A DNA stretch of 64,000 nt, taken from the NCBI GenBank assembly GCA_964035795.1, contig OZ038326.1:8463700-8527699 (forward strand). The letters run 5' to 3'. Positions 35,301 to 48,100 of the stretch are shown here, piece by piece. The notes beneath the pieces were generated by a model that did no database searches, was not told the DNA's origin, and worked only from the letters and a program-made list of their open reading frames with translations. Source of the DNA: Pterobdella sp. o SKG-2022 (Eukaryota > Annelida > Clitellata > Hirudinida > Piscicolidae). A program made the position numbers and the translations under genes. Within the stretch, counting starts at the first letter, position 1; each line of letters opens with the position of its first letter.

Positions 35301-38023
35301 ATCCTATGGCCTGGAAAATGCGGATCCACTCAATAAAGCTGAGTAGAGAAAGTGTATTAGCCGACTGCTGTATACCCCAGCTACTGAGACGCCAGTATAA
35401 TCTAATATGGATATTATTATTTATTATTATATGCCAAAACACACAAGGTGTCTGGAAATTATAAAAGTATCAGTGCGAACCATTGTAGTAATGGATGAAG
35501 GAGGAGTTGAAGCCAGGGTTGATGTATCCCTTCCTCTGCCTCAAGTCTCCTTGCACCACTCCCTGCAACTCAGCCTTCCTGAACAACTGCCTCAATACAT
35601 AAGGTGAGCTCAACATGAGGCGAGGCAGCTTCTCCTTGGGCACTGCAGCATCAAAAAATCAATCAAATGATGTTTGAACATTGCTTACCAGTATCAGTGT
35701 AACATAAATAATCTTTGAAATATGACAACTCTAACTATGCCAGAGTGATTGCTTTGAAAGGAACAATGTGATGTACTCATGATGTGATTCAGAATATTCT
35801 TCACCAAGATTCACATCAATTTAAAATTATTTTTGCTTCTCGAAACCTCATATTCAGACTAACCTCCCACCATCTTATTATTTGCACCAATTATCTAATT
35901 TCTAACTCTAGTTACAAAATCCATGAACATCTATCACAAGAAGAGCAAGAAGGTGCAGCAAATCAGAATACTGCCTCTTACACCAGAGATTGCCAAATGA
36001 AGTTGCAAACAAAAAGTAATGTACTCACCCCACACTTCCTTCCTTGCCTCCCTAGCCAGCCTGTACTTGAGTTGTTGCTTGTGTAGCTTCTTCTCCACCC
36101 CCCTATGCACCCCTCTCTGTAGTCATACAAGTGGACAATATATGCACAACAAGCAGATGCTAAGTGACAAACCATCACATTGGAGCGGTGTCTCAAGGCA
36201 GACTGTTTGAGGTGGTTGTTTAGTTGAGCCCAAAGATGCTTCTTGTGCTTATGTCGTTGTCGTTCAACATGCTGCTTGCAATGGGCAAAAAATGGATCAG
36301 CTATGTCCTGAGAAGTGATCAATGAGAATTGAAGTATGAAAAGTTGAGTGATTTATTGAAGTGGGTGGATGGCACATCTCCAACACAAAGCCACCTCATC
36401 AGCTGCAGCCTCAGTCAACAGCCCCTCCTTCTGACCACTGAGCAATCAAATATCATTGTTAAACATGAAAACGATTAATGAAATGATGGAAGACCAAGTA
36501 ACATGGAAGTGAGTCCTACACATGCCAGCATCACATGAGATGCACACACCACTTCTGCTGTACCTGCGATCATCACACAACGAACACTCCTGCAAAAACA
36601 GTCCCACTATTGAACCAAAACACACATATATACACACACACACACACACACAAACAAACACCTTTGAACCCCACTTGGTGTAGGGCATCTCAAAGAGAGT
36701 CACATTGTTCAACTTTTCAACATCCCCAAAAGCCACCCCTGATATGTACAAAGCACACACTAAATGCACCCACCTACCATGTCAGTATTATAATAAACTC
36801 TCTGGTACATTGATGAGATATGAAACACCTACTTGCCTGTGTCAGTCTCCTTGAAAAGACCTCCTCTGTTCGGACACAACTCACAATGCTGTGGTGTGAG
36901 GTATTCATGCCCACCATGCTTACATCAATGTCACAAAGATACTGAATAAGAACATACAGGTTTGACTGCAGCTTTGCATGCATCACAAAACCATGGCTCT
37001 GTAGAAGATGATGACTCAGAACTACTGATTGACTGGCTGTCTGGAACCCCTAAACAACCTGATCATTTGAAGCAATCAACAATGTGACTATAAATGAGCA
37101 CTATAAGACTTATGAATAAAAAACAAACATGAATAATTGTTAGATTAAATTCTGATTTGTTGAAAACATTAGGGGTGCTCTGGGGCACAGCAGTTTGTTG
37201 AGCGATTCAGTTCATGGCATCTATGTTCCATGTATCTATCCATGATGCACCTATCTATCAGGATTTGGTGCACATTCAAACAAACCTTCGTGCACAGTGA
37301 TGAAGCAGCCATCACACTCAATAATCTCATCATTGCAGGTGCTCGAGTCCTCCAGACACACACTGCATATAGACACCTTTTCCATCAGTGCCTCCATTGA
37401 CTGCCAACACAAACTCAACATCAGTTTTGTTTTATTCATAACTAATGTTATAAGCAGAGAGTATTACAACAACCTCATTAATGGGCTTATTTATGTCATC
37501 GTTAACTTGCATATTTTCTTTGTCACAGGCTTCATCATCATCAATTTCTGCCTCATCATCACTCACTCTAGAGTCTGAACTTGAATCACCTTCAAATTTT
37601 ATGTCAAAATATATTGATAATGAGAATATCTAAACGTATATGAAAACAACATTGTTGCTTATGTGAACATTCAAGAATGTATTACTAGAAGAGTTTTTGT
37701 CTGAACTTGCTGCTTCCTTGTCACTGACGGCCTCATCTCCACTGTTCAACTTGAAGTCACTGTCGTCTGAACTTTCTCCCAGAGCAGCAAAGTCGAGCTG
37801 AAGCAGATGAGGCTTCACTAACTTCACTTGTCTTTTGTGCGGATCCCGTCTGGCTTTTAATAATATTATACTATTTAGTAATTTCAAGTCAATAAAATTG
37901 TTTATACTGATTTTTTAAATTTAGAATTAGCCGGTCTTTTCAAAAATTGACAAAGTATTTTTTTAACATACTCATTGTTTTGTAAAAACATTCTACTTTT
38001 TCTAAATGGTTTTCTTCAGTCAT
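29361..38023 (-). CDS. PHF14: PHF14-like PHD-finger chromatin reader, 17 exons
   Basis: Nuclear histone-binding protein family. Exons: 38023-37972, 37853-37686, 37589-37507, 37400-37286, 37049-36958, 36888-36833, 36773-36662, 36589-36495, 36437-36395, 36307-36173, 36116-36029, 35642-35481, 30246-30155, 30065-29970, 29909-29848, 29794-29695, 29639-29361; phases close, 609 aa. Family marks: KRQVKLVKPHLLQLD and SSDDSDFK (N-terminus); PHD1 ICSVCLEDSSTCNDEIIECD; WFCDACKAAVKP; extended PHD with CELCPNRGGLFKETDTGKW, CALYISGVAFGDVEKLNNVT and CISCDAGMCRTHFHVT; DIADPFFAHCKQHVERQRHK; PKEKLPRLMLSSPYVLRQLF; and a coiled coil ERNKGIGDLQKKTAELDSVN to MMEQLTGQKLLLQAP. The tail is acidic and ends EEAIEISDCD. 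Two oddities: PHD1 lacks the CY after HEG at the exon 4/5 junction, and the C-terminal PHD fingers of vertebrate PHF14 are absent. Exon 1 and the first Met are my best guess. Confidence 0.88.
30278..35435 (+). mobile_element. LINE-A copy 1 (near full length), in PHF14 intron 12, interrupted by LINE-B
   Basis: 5' untranslated region from GTCCTGGGCATGACGTTAAA (30278). Then an endonuclease ORF (FRVASLNVGSLKSKVV near 30700; VDICAIQEHRWAG 30770; SVYAPQVGR 31003; GDWNGHVGQKAG 31102; GERILEFAMVNNLFVANT 31190; IDFILYQK 31305), linker, RT (MQFGFVSGRSATDAVF 32179, LEKIFDRVPRKV, GVHQGSVL) and LLYA at 32546. LINE-B sits at 32559-34442. After it come YADDLVLISESLDD, the zinc insert CSVCRKGVGVNS...CSTCSHWVHKRC...CPHC (34610-34740) and the LLYGSENWAPTVAVLQK / RRLRWYGHVRRS C-terminus, ending near 35430. 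Several frameshifts and stops, two of them shared with copy 2. Confidence 0.88.
32559..34442 (+). mobile_element. LINE-B copy 1, nested in the YADD codons of LINE-A, TSD ATATGCTGA
   Basis: 1884 bp insert flanked by ATATGCTGA at 32550-32558 and 34443-34451. 5'-truncated: it begins in the pre-RT linker (KWLSEKADEIQYYTDRNDLK, NFYSALKTVYGPT), followed by ISLLSIAGKILAKVLLNRLI, a broken RT and VKQGCVLARMFFSMMF. The C-terminal part reads YACKTWTVYSRHARQLNSFH, HVKWQNKVPDTEVLQRAKME, RSQLRWAGHVFRM. The protein ends in a C2H2 finger (YPCPKCTRLFNARIGLIRHL, about 34305-34385). The tail is CATCATCATCGTC. Confidence 0.92.
36622..36660. repeat. CA-rich microsatellite in PHF14 intron 7
   Basis: CACACATATATA followed by (CA)n and CAAACAAACA, directly against the intron 7 donor (36661 on the minus strand). 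Confidence 0.85.
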
Positions 38024-38964
38024 TTTAGAAATTGACTCGATAAAAACGCGTTTTTTTAAAATATCATAGAACGAGTTTTCTTATTAATGACAAAAAAGAT
38101 ATAAAAAAAGCTTGAATAAAATTTAATAGAACAAACTATGTTTTTCAAATATAAAAATTTATAAAATATTTATTAAATAAAATTTGTATTTTATATGAAA
38201 AAACAAGACTCAAATTTGATAAACCAAAAAAAGATATTTTTTTCTCTTGAAGAAATAAAGTTTTCAAAAAAATGAAAAAGAATAAAGGAGCTATTAATAA
38301 AGTGAATCACTTTGTTGTTCATGCGTGCAACAGCATTATCCGCCAGGCATTCCTCTCGCGTATCTTTCGTAACCTTTTGCTTTTATTTATCATCGGTTAA
38401 TGTTTAAAAGATCTTTAAGATGCATACATTGTAATGAGATTTATTTTGAACATGTACGAAATCTAAAAAATTTTTATCAATTGCTTTGAGGTGATATGTA
38501 GAAGGCCTTATGAAGTTTATCAAAGTTATTCATATATGCCATTTTTAGTTTTTATTCGTAATTCTATTCAAATATTATGCTTTCATTCTTGAATTTTTTA
38601 AAACGATTAACAAAATATTTTTTAAAATTTATTTTATTTGGAATTTGTTTGGAAAATGATTTTCAACAACCCAAAAGACATTCTTTTAAGTGATTAAGAA
38701 GCATGCCCAGAAATGTCGCATCTCACGAACATCATTTTGCTTCGTAACCACAATCAAAATTTCCATAAAAATAGTACTATTTGAAATGTTCTTCAGGCAT
38801 TGCTTGAATGACTAGTCGGTATGGAATGCGTTAGATATATAAGCATAAGATCATTTCCTGTGTTGCTTATCGTTCTAAAAATAATCTGACCACACAACTG
38901 CGATATTTTGGGATACATTCAAAAAATTCATTGCAGAGATAACAGATAGGGTTGATTGGTTGTA
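38024..38964. other. Divergent intergenic region between PHF14-like and calponin-like genes
   Basis: AT-rich, 0.94 kb, no coding sequence seen. It should contain both promoters; I recognise no specific element. Confidence 0.5.
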
Positions 38965-40679
38965 ATGGCGAACCCCATCGGAGACATGGCCGCCATACGA
39001 TGTAGGGTAGTGGAACCAACTTGTATTTTGTGTGATTCATATGATTTTTATTATAACTGAAATTGATGGTTGGCATGTAGGTGGCCTGGAGATACGATAC
39101 GGCAGGAGAAGCGGAAGTAATCGGGTGGTTCAAGGATCTTCTTGGAATGCAGTTGAATGCTGGCATGAAAGAAATGGAGAACCAATTAAGAAACGGACAA
39201 TCTCTCCTCAAGTTAGTATCTTCCATGTTTAAAGATTTTGCATTATAAATTATTGTTTCAACTAGTTTGATTGTTGTTGTTAGGCTGGCGAAGGAGGTGC
39301 AGACCAGGACTGAAGGAGGTCCAGAGGCAGCCAAGAAGATGAAGATCAAGATCAACACTCTAAATGCCCCATTCAAGCAGGTTAATCTAAAAAATTCAGC
39401 GCTTTAGTTGCTTTCTTTGAAGTTATTTGCATGAACTTATAATGAAGAACACTTATTTAATGGTACGAAATTGAACACGAACGCATCCAGATGGAAAACA
39501 TTCAGATGTTTCTAAACTTTTGTTCTGCATACGGAGTGGCCAAAACAGGTCAGTTTCAAACGGTGGACTTGTTTGAAGGCAGGAACATGCCACAGGTGAT
39601 CAGCTGTATCCAGCAACTAGGAAGTGAGGTGAGTGCAAGGCTCTTTTTTATCTCCCTTTTGTGAGTCGTTATCAACCTACGTTCGAAGGCACAACGTCAC
39701 GGAATGAAGGGACCAACGATTGGCGCCAAACCAACCGAAAAGAACATTCGAGAATTCAGCGAAGAACAATTAAAAGCGGGAGAAAGCATCATAGGACTGC
39801 AGGCGGGAACGAACAAACTAGCCAGCCAATCAGGGATGACCATTGGTGGTGTGAGACACGTGTCAGATATCAAGGTTCGATTTATTTATAGTTTAGAAGA
39901 AAATTTTATTGTTTCATAAGTTCAAATAGCAGTTAATGGCATTTAAAAGATACAATTTATGTGATATGTTGTAGGTGGAAAGCATGAGCAAGGAAGCACA
40001 AGGTTATGTGGCTTTGCAGGCAGGCTCCAACAAGTTTGCCTCTCAATCAGGCATGAAGATTGGAGGAGTCCGCCATGTTGCCGATATAAGAGCAGACGGA
40101 ATCTCAAAAGAAAGCCAAGGAATGGTGAGCCTGCAGGCAGGTACAAATAAAATGGCTTCTCAAAAGGGCATGACATTTGGAGGAGTGAGGCATGCAGGAG
40201 ATATAAAAACAGACGAAATGTCAAAAGAAAGTCAAGGACAAGTAAGTTTGCAATCAGGGACTAATAAACTGGCAAGTCAAGCTGGTATGGTGATGGGTGG
40301 AGTTCGTCACGCTGCAGATATCAAAGTGGATGACGCCTCGAAAGAAGGACAAGGATTGATCAGTCTGCAGGCAGGCTCTAATAAACACGCCAGCCAAGCG
40401 GGAATGAGTTTCGGTGCTGTAAGACATGCTGCTGATATTAAAGCCGACAAAATGTCGAAAGAGAGCCAGGGAGAGATCGGTATGCAAGCTGGCACAAACA
40501 AACTTGCTTCACAGAGTGGAATAAGTTTTGGAGCTGTAAGACACGCAGGTGATATAAAAGCAGACAAGATGGATCAATCTGGACAAGGAATCATTAACTT
40601 ACAATATGGCTCAGCAGAAGGAGCCACTCAAGCAGGAATGTCTTTTGGAACACGTCGAAACATAAATAAAATAAAATAA
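38965..40679 (+). CDS. Calponin-homology protein with seven calponin repeats
   Basis: Actin-associated protein of the calponin/transgelin/UNC-87 group. Exons 38965-39006, 39081-39211, 39284-39380, 39491-39628, 39689-39874, 39975-40679; phases close, 432 aa. An N-terminal CH domain spans exons 2-4 (YDTAGEAEVIGWFKDLLG; INTLNAPFKQMENIQMFLNF; VDLFEGRNMPQVISCIQQLG). It is followed by seven calponin-like repeats of about 36 residues, on the pattern SLQAGTNKLASQxGM-(S/T)FGGVRH-A-DIKAD. The first repeat is in exon 5 and six are in the last exon; the seventh is degenerate (FGTRRNINKIK). Such arrays bind and stabilise actin filaments in muscle. The exon 1/start choice (ATG 38965) is the weakest part. 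A poly(A) signal lies at 40814. Confidence 0.9.
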
Positions 40680-40813
40680 CCAAATGAAAATTTTTATGAA
40701 ATTGTTTTTATATTCAGTATTTCATTGTTCCAGTACTTTCTGCTTTTTATTTTCTACAAAGTATTCATTGTACATGAAAAATAGTTTTACCAATATATTT
40801 TTAACTTCGGGTA

Positions 40814-40819
40814 AATAAA
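40814..40819 (+). promoter_or_regulatory. Poly(A) signal AATAAA for the calponin-like gene
   Basis: 135 bp after the stop, only about 40 bp before the BRPF start codon, so the two transcription units nearly abut. Confidence 0.6.
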
Positions 40820-40857
40820 CTCATAATTCTGTGTTTTTCAAGAAATGGAATTTTAAT

Positions 40858-43800
40858 ATGAAATCTAAATTGCGATATGCAAAAGAAAAACGTAATTCAA
40901 GACATATAAAAAGCATTTATAAAAATGCTAAAAGTAAAAGCAAAAGACAAAAGTATATAGCCTGCCCGGAAACAAAAACTGGTCCAAAATTACAGAAAAA
41001 AAGGACCATGAAAGATTCAAAAGTTGAAAGCGATGAGTTATTGGTTGTTGGTCAAGGAAGTGAACAAGTGCAATTACCTAATAACCTTCAGTTGAACATT
41101 TTAGACATAAATCCAAAGTTAGAAAAAAGACTTAAAGTTTTAGCTCCTTGCAGTTTATCAAACAATACAAACAAATTAGAAAATGCACAAAGTCTTGAAG
41201 CAAAATTTAAAATACTTAGTCCACACTTGAAAAATACTTTAAATAAAATTGATGAGGCTAATTATGCTGCTTATGACATTGATGATAAAGTGAGATTCTT
41301 TATAGCATTATATTAACATTATATTTAATTGAAATTGATGATATAGGACAAATTATGGGTAGAATTAGTGAACAAGACATACTGTGACCAGTGGAAAGGG
41401 TTTGAACTGGGGGAACAAATGTTCGAGTGGTTGATAGACCAGTTCGAAAGGGCAAGCAAGTTTCAACATCACCAAGAACAACCTGTGATGAGGATGTCAA
41501 GGCACAAATTGGAGATGGTGATGGAAGCAGGATTGAGGGAGGGAGGGTTTTGCTGCATATGTGGTGATGATGGGGTGTTATGCCATAACAACATACTCAC
41601 TTGTCAACTGTGCAACATTTCTGTGCACCAGGTCACCATTTTTGTCTCACAACTGCTTGAATATTTAAAAATCTTGCTTTTTGATTTTCTGTGATGCTTT
41701 TATTTGCATTAAATATTGTTATTATAAAAAATAAAATGTTTTGTAGGAGTGTTATGGGGTGCCTCACATTCCTGAAGGAGCTTGGATCTGTCGGGCTTGC
41801 CACCTCAGTCCCTCTCACCAAGTGCAGTGCTGTTTGTGTCCAATCAAAGGGGGTGCTCTCAAACAGACATATGAAATGAAGACAGCTGATTGGGAGGAAG
41901 GGGTGAAAGGGTGGATGAGTGGAGAGACAGGGGAGGGGGGTCTGAGAAGGTGGGCACACATTGCTTGCGTTGCATGGATTCCTGAAGTCTTGTTTGCCAA
42001 CAATGTCTTTCTGGAACCTGTGGATGACATTGATAAGATTGCACCAGCTCGATGGAAGTTAAAGTGTGTAGTGTGTTTGAGGTCGGGAGTTGGGGCATGC
42101 ATCCAGTGCCACAAGACAGGTTGTTATGCAGCTTTCCACATCACTTGTGGCATCTTATGTGCCCTCAAAATGAACATGGAAGCACCCAATTCTTTTCCAT
42201 TTTCCTCTTCTTCATCTTCATCTATCGATTTATACCTTAAAAGTTTATCCTTGAGTTCTGTGGATTCTTCATCTTTCAAGAAGATAGCATATTGTCCATT
42301 CCATTCCCTGCCCAAGAAGACCTCTACACTGCATGCACTCAGTATGTTTCCACATTCACTATTCTTTTGAATTTAAAGCAAAAAGTTTATTGGTAATTTA
42401 TGCAAAGCTTTTCATAACATATCTTAAATTACTTTTTCTTGACGAATCTTCATTCTACTGAGTCATTGGCGTTTGTCAACGGGATGTTGCACACACAGAG
42501 AGACAGAGGGACCACATGAGGATGGTGAGGATGTTGGTGAGAAGGAATGAAGCCTATCTTTCCATCACATCACTTCCCTTCATCCTTCCAACAAAGTCTG
42601 TTCATTTATTCACCCACATCTCCATTAAAGTAAGAAAACATACTTTTACATGGATGATCTCAAAAACACTAATATATGAAGCAAGACTTGGTGACGTAAC
42701 ATGACCCTGTGGTAGGTTAGAGGAGATCAGGAAAAGTGCCAAATGGGGTCAACTGAAGGAAGTACAGGGGAAGGATGGTGTGTTTGAAGTGGTCTGGAGA
42801 TACTGGATGATGAAGAGACTGTTCAACAATGGTGCCCCCCTCATTGCATCTGCCCACTCATATTCTCTGCACCCTGTAAGTTCCATCACTTCTTCATGCT
42901 TTCTCCCAATAGTTTTATCATTGGTGGTTACAGGTGCTGAAGCAGAAGCATTTCCACAAGTCCTCTCCTTTCGAGGTTGCAATATTTGATCTCTCATGTT
43001 TCAATAATATCCTCAGACATGATCTTAGACGATGCGTGAGATGACCAGGCTCAGGCAGGACTTTGAGAAGGTCAGACTGCTGCATGAACTGATCAGGAAG
43101 AGGGAAAAGTTGAAGCGCAAAGAGGTTACCATTCATTTGATCAAACAGCTGTTTGATATATAATAGGTTTGTACTTGGCAGATCGACCTCAGGGTGGAGG
43201 TGACGATGGGCCTTCTCAGGTCTGCCCAAGAGTGCTGCAACAAGGCCCACAAAAGTACACCAACATTCTCAAAAACTAACAATAAATGTGCAAGGAAGCT
43301 AAATGAATCGTTGGAAGCGAAAAGACGCACGGAGACGCCAAAAAGGCATGTGAATGCTTGCATCAGCACTACCACCCCTGACGACAACCTCAAACTTCTC
43401 GCTGACACTGCCATCTCCCACAAAGGTCAGTTCTTAAGAGCTACAAAAATATAACATGATGGCACACTAAAAATAAGTGTTATTTAGATTATTAAGAGTC
43501 TACAGTTCACATTTATAATGAGAAAATTTATAATTATTTATCATTCTTCTATTCGGACTCACATGCACCCATCAGACAACAGCAGAGTAGAGGTTGGAGG
43601 CTCAAGATGCAGCCCTCTAAACAATTATGTGTGTTTTTCACTTTCACATCCATGTATATAGATTGCCTTAAAATATGATGCTCATCACAAAACAACACTG
43701 ATCACGTGGCACAGGTGCAAGCCACAACCATGCCATGTGACTCCACCACCGATTGGTTGCCTGTGGAGGATGAAATGGGGAATTTCGAGTTGGAGGATGA

Positions 43801-44250
43801 GATGGGGAATGTTGAGTTGGTGGATGAGGCAAGTGTGAAAAAAAGAAGGAGGAGTGAGGGAGTAGATGTGGGGTCAGTAGTTTGGGCACCTTGGGCACAT
43901 GACACTCTTTACCCTGCCAAGGTCAAATTTAATTCTCCAAAAATTATTATTCTCTTATTGTTATTTCAATTCTTGAAGTTGTTACAAGTTGATGATAAGA
44001 GAAAAAGGAAGAGTGCCAAGAAAGACTGCCTGGTGTTGTTTTATGACACCAAAAAAACAAGGTTTGCCATACCAACACACACTCACCACTAACACACACC
44101 CACCACCATTACACATTTCACACTAGTCGGTGGGTGGAGAAGAGGAGTCTACTGAGGCTGGAAGAGATGCAAGCAAGTGTGAAGGGCAAGGATGGGATTG
44201 AGAAAGCGTACCACAGAGCTTTTCAAGACCACAATAAGCACACAATCTGA
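40858..44250 (+). CDS. BRPF: BRPF-family scaffold (PHD-knuckle-ePHD and PWWP), no bromodomain
   Basis: Homologue of BRPF1-3, nuclear scaffolds of MOZ/MORF/HBO1 acetyltransferase complexes. Exons 40858-41289, 41347-41631, 41747-42341, 42499-42595, 42716-42875, 42934-42975, 43029-43124, 43182-43425, 43722-43921, 43979-44061, 44127-44250; phases close, 785 aa. Order: a lysine-rich N-terminus; an EPL-like segment ([31 protein letters not shown]); PHD1 ([14 protein letters not shown]...[20 protein letters not shown]); zinc knuckle; extended PHD ([51 protein letters not shown]); the BRPF mid-helix ([40 protein letters not shown]); and a C-terminal PWWP ([44 protein letters not shown]). The bromodomain that follows RKREKLK in BRPFs is missing; exon 8 is an unrelated basic stretch. 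The start is the first ATG in frame. Confidence 0.9.
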
Positions 44251-45192
44251 ACCACAATCACCTTGTTTGACATTATTTTTTACCGACTTGTTGAAGATGA
44301 TCATGTATAATGATATTTTCAAGCATTTCCAAGATAGTTGTAACACACGTATCGTTAATATTTGTTGATTTGGCTTCCTATTGATTTATTTTCTCATTAA
44401 AATGTCATACAATTGATTTATTGTGTAAACAACACCTAATTATGCAAAATAATTTCACGGGCAATGTGGAATGACTAGAACAGAATGAAAGACCATCAAA
44501 TTACGTACCAAAATATTTTGCTCACCCTTCAAAATAACTTTCACAAAAGATACATTCTTTCCGGACAGTTTAAAATAATATTTTTAAAATTAAATTAGCA
44601 AAAATGCCACAATGGGTGGTGCTACGCATGACTAGAGAAGAAAACCGCCGCTACAATCCCATTGCTCTACAGCGCACCTTCTAAAACCGCAAGAAGGCGC
44701 TCAATCAATGCCTAAGATTTATGCAGTCAAATGCCAATCATAAATGGGTTTGATTTAAGATCTAAAAAATGTTTTAATCGGGACAATGACGTTGAAGTAG
44801 AAAAAATTAATCTGAACAATTAAATACGTTACAATATATGAAAAGATTATTGCTATGAGAATATTTAAGCCAAACAACACCAACAAGAACTACGTACTAA
44901 AGATGAAAAATTTTGAATTCCCCGGCCTCTAATCCCCAATTTTGATGTTCTCCTATGATTCACTAAAGGTCTATGATAGACACAGATGAGAAAAAAAGTA
45001 AAATCAACTTCAAGTAACATGCAAAAACAATCGTTCAGAGGCGACGAAATTAGGAGGCATGCAAGTGATTCTTCGCACACACAAGAACTTGCATCGATCA
45101 TAATGAAATAAATCTCAATAAAATATCAAGTTTTATAAAGCTAATCATTATCGACGTGTGATTGGCAGAGATGGTGACTTTTGATCTACTTT
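44251..45192. other. Convergent intergenic region, no gene seen
   Basis: 0.94 kb between the 3' ends of the BRPF-like and immunoglobulin genes; AT-rich, no family resemblance found. Confidence 0.45.
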
Positions 45193-48100
45193 CTACGACT
45201 CCTTGATGACCTGCGTGACCCAGAATTCACATCCTTTTCCTGTGCCAACATCTCTCTGTGCATCAATGCAATATGAGTCATCAATTGAAATCACGTGGTC
45301 ATGATTGATGACTAACTTGGCCTCCATGGCTTCCTTCTCCGCCTTCATGCACTTCCTCTTTCTCTCATACAAATATATGATCACACACAACACCACAAAC
45401 TCTACCAGCAACCCCACCAGAGGAACTAGGGGAGCAAACTTGCCTGTGATAGTGGGTGATAAAGTGATGTTGGGAAAGTGGGTGATGGTGAATGGGTGGG
45501 TGGGTATAATCTCACACTTGAACAAGAAATTGTTTTAAAATTTCATAGTTCATGAAGAATCATTGAATCAACTGACCACGCACTCTGACAAGCACAGTTG
45601 CTGAAGTAGAAAGGTGCAGAGATGAGTTGAAGTGAGTGGAAGCCACACAGGTGTAATAGGCTCTGTCCTTCACATGTGCTTCTTCCAATATCAGTGTGCC
45701 ATTTTTGAAACCCACTCTACCTTCCTTCTCTAAAGGGGTTTGTGGTCCCAGCAGCTCTTTAGAGCGAGTCCAGATGACCACTGGGGGAGGCCAGCCCCAC
45801 GCTTTGCACTCCACCTCCATGCGCCTGCCCTCCACTGTGTTCTCTGACCTACCCATCCCCTTTATTTGCGGGTGTGCTGTGTGTTTTGGAAATACATTCT
45901 TGACCCCTGGAAGTTATCTAGTTAGGATAAAATCAATTTGAATAAAATGCCACATGTGGCTACTTACAATAGAGATAGACGGACTGGTTGAAAGAGTGTT
46001 TGTCGTTCACATAAAATTGGCATATGTACTCTCCCACATCTTTGTCACCTGCATGCCGAGAAATTGATCAACATCATGCCATATGAAAATATAAAGAACG
46101 TGAGAGACTGTGGTTTGTACCGAAGAATAAAACTATTGGAGCATGAAATGAAAATTATTGAAAGAGTGCTTGAGAGAAGTTTAATGTTGATGAATCACAG
46201 TTTGGTTTCAGACCAGATATGAGAACAACAGACGCCTTGTTTGTTTTGAAAAGGCTTCAAGAGGAATACAGAAATGAAAGTAAGAATCTCTTTTTGTTTT
46301 GTAGACCTAAAGAAAGCGTTTGATAGGGTGCCAAGAAAAGTTATAGAATAAGCGGTAAGGAAAAAAGGGGTTCCAGAGGTTTTAGTTCGAACAGTAATGA
46401 GCACGTGTGGTGGAACTAAAACTCGTGTAAGGGTTGGGAATGATCCATCTAAAGAGTTTTTAGCGACGTCGGTGTGCTTCGCCATTAATATTTTCAATAG
46501 TGATTGCTGTTATGACAGGAGCTGCATGACATTAAAAGGCTTCTACTTAGCGCCCTAGCGTTTAATCCTGCTAGCTGGTCGGACTGCTACCCTTTTTTGG
46601 TACAAACCTAAGCAACCCTCTCTGTCCTCCAGTAATTTTTTGTGGTTACTAACTTTATCTTGTCAAAATAATTTTTTTGGAAGACCCCACACAGACTGTT
46701 TCATCAGTCTGCTCTCATCAGGCTAGGTTCCTAAAACAAGTTCTTTATATGCAAATAAACATCTTAGGACCAACGCTAACAGCCTGATGGGGAAGATAGG
46801 ATAAGTTTCTAATCTACATGTTAAAACATGAGGGTAAAAAAAGTACGAGATAATTCAATGCATGAAATTTTATATGCAGATGACTTGGTTCTCTAGTGGA
46901 ATTGTGTCAAGCTTAAAGAGACTGTCATCTTCACTGTGAACCATATATTCAGCCTTTTCTTGATGAAGATAGTGCAAGCAGTCTCATTTGATGTTTGTGT
47001 TCAACTACATTTACTAATGCATCTGCAATATTTTTGATGTAGCTTATAACCAGATGAAAAGATGTGTAGTGAAACATACCACAGAGTCCCTCAATGAAGA
47101 CCATCACGCAATCAAAACTTGCCTACATTGGCTTGCAACTGAGCATCATGCATCAAAACTCTTTTGTTGACATCCTAAACTGTCCTCTGCATTCTTCATT
47201 CCTACGCTTCCAAGTACAAGGGACGGACAACCATGAAGTGAGGCAAAATGTTTGAAAAGTAAATCGAATAGCAACATAAGATGGAGAAACATTTGCTTCA
47301 TCAGATTTGAGTAGAGATGAACAATGGTGGATGTATCAAAAGTGAAGAGTATTAAAAATTTTTTTGAAGTCACATCTTCTAAAATGAAGTTACATTTTAA
47401 AAAAGTATCAATTATTGAATTTTACAAACAATGATTATGATACAGGATATAATGAATAGTATAAGTTTTTATACTTTCAAAATAACAAAGCTACTGGCCT
47501 TGATAATATACTAATAGAAACATGGAAAACAGGCTGTATGAACGAAGAACTATTAAATGTATGCACCAAACTGCTGGGTACAAGGTGCAATCTTGTCTGT
47601 TCCACAAAAGGGAGACTTGAGTATAGCCAGTAATTATCGAGGAATAACTCTTTCTTCGTCAGCATCCAAAATATACAATAAAATGTTGCTCAATAGAATA
47701 CGTCCAATTTTAGACGAAAAGTTGAGAACAAACCAAAATGGCTTCAGACCTGGTCGATCCACTCTTGCTTAAATCTTCACGCAAGAAGAATAATCGAAGA
47801 ATTCAAGTCAAAAACACTACTGGCAATTATGATTTTTGTCAATCAATCAAATCCTTTTTATAGCCCGTTTTCCTTTACCAAGGGTTGGGCTTTTTTGTGG
47901 ATTTGCATAAAGCTTTTGATTCAATTCACAGAGAAAAATTAATGGAAATACTAAAAGCATATGGCATTCCTCTCGAAACTGCAAACGCAATTTCACATCT
48001 ATATAAAAACACTACTGCTAAAGTTATTTCCCCAGATGGTAATACAAGTTTTTTTCAAATTCATGCAGGAGTTTTGCAGGGAGATGCACTAGCATCCTAC

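Noticed and set aside
36833..36888. Second GC-AG intron in PHF14 (CAG|GCAAGT after ACACAG)
   Set aside because: A normal GT donor five bases later gives the conserved TGKWVH junction and correct phase.
38867..39376. 169-codon minus-strand ORF
   Set aside because: Antisense shadow of the calponin-like exons 1-3; no family resemblance.
41815..42114. Minus-strand ORFs of 99 and 79 codons
   Set aside because: Antisense of BRPF exon 3, explained by the strong coding sequence on the plus strand.
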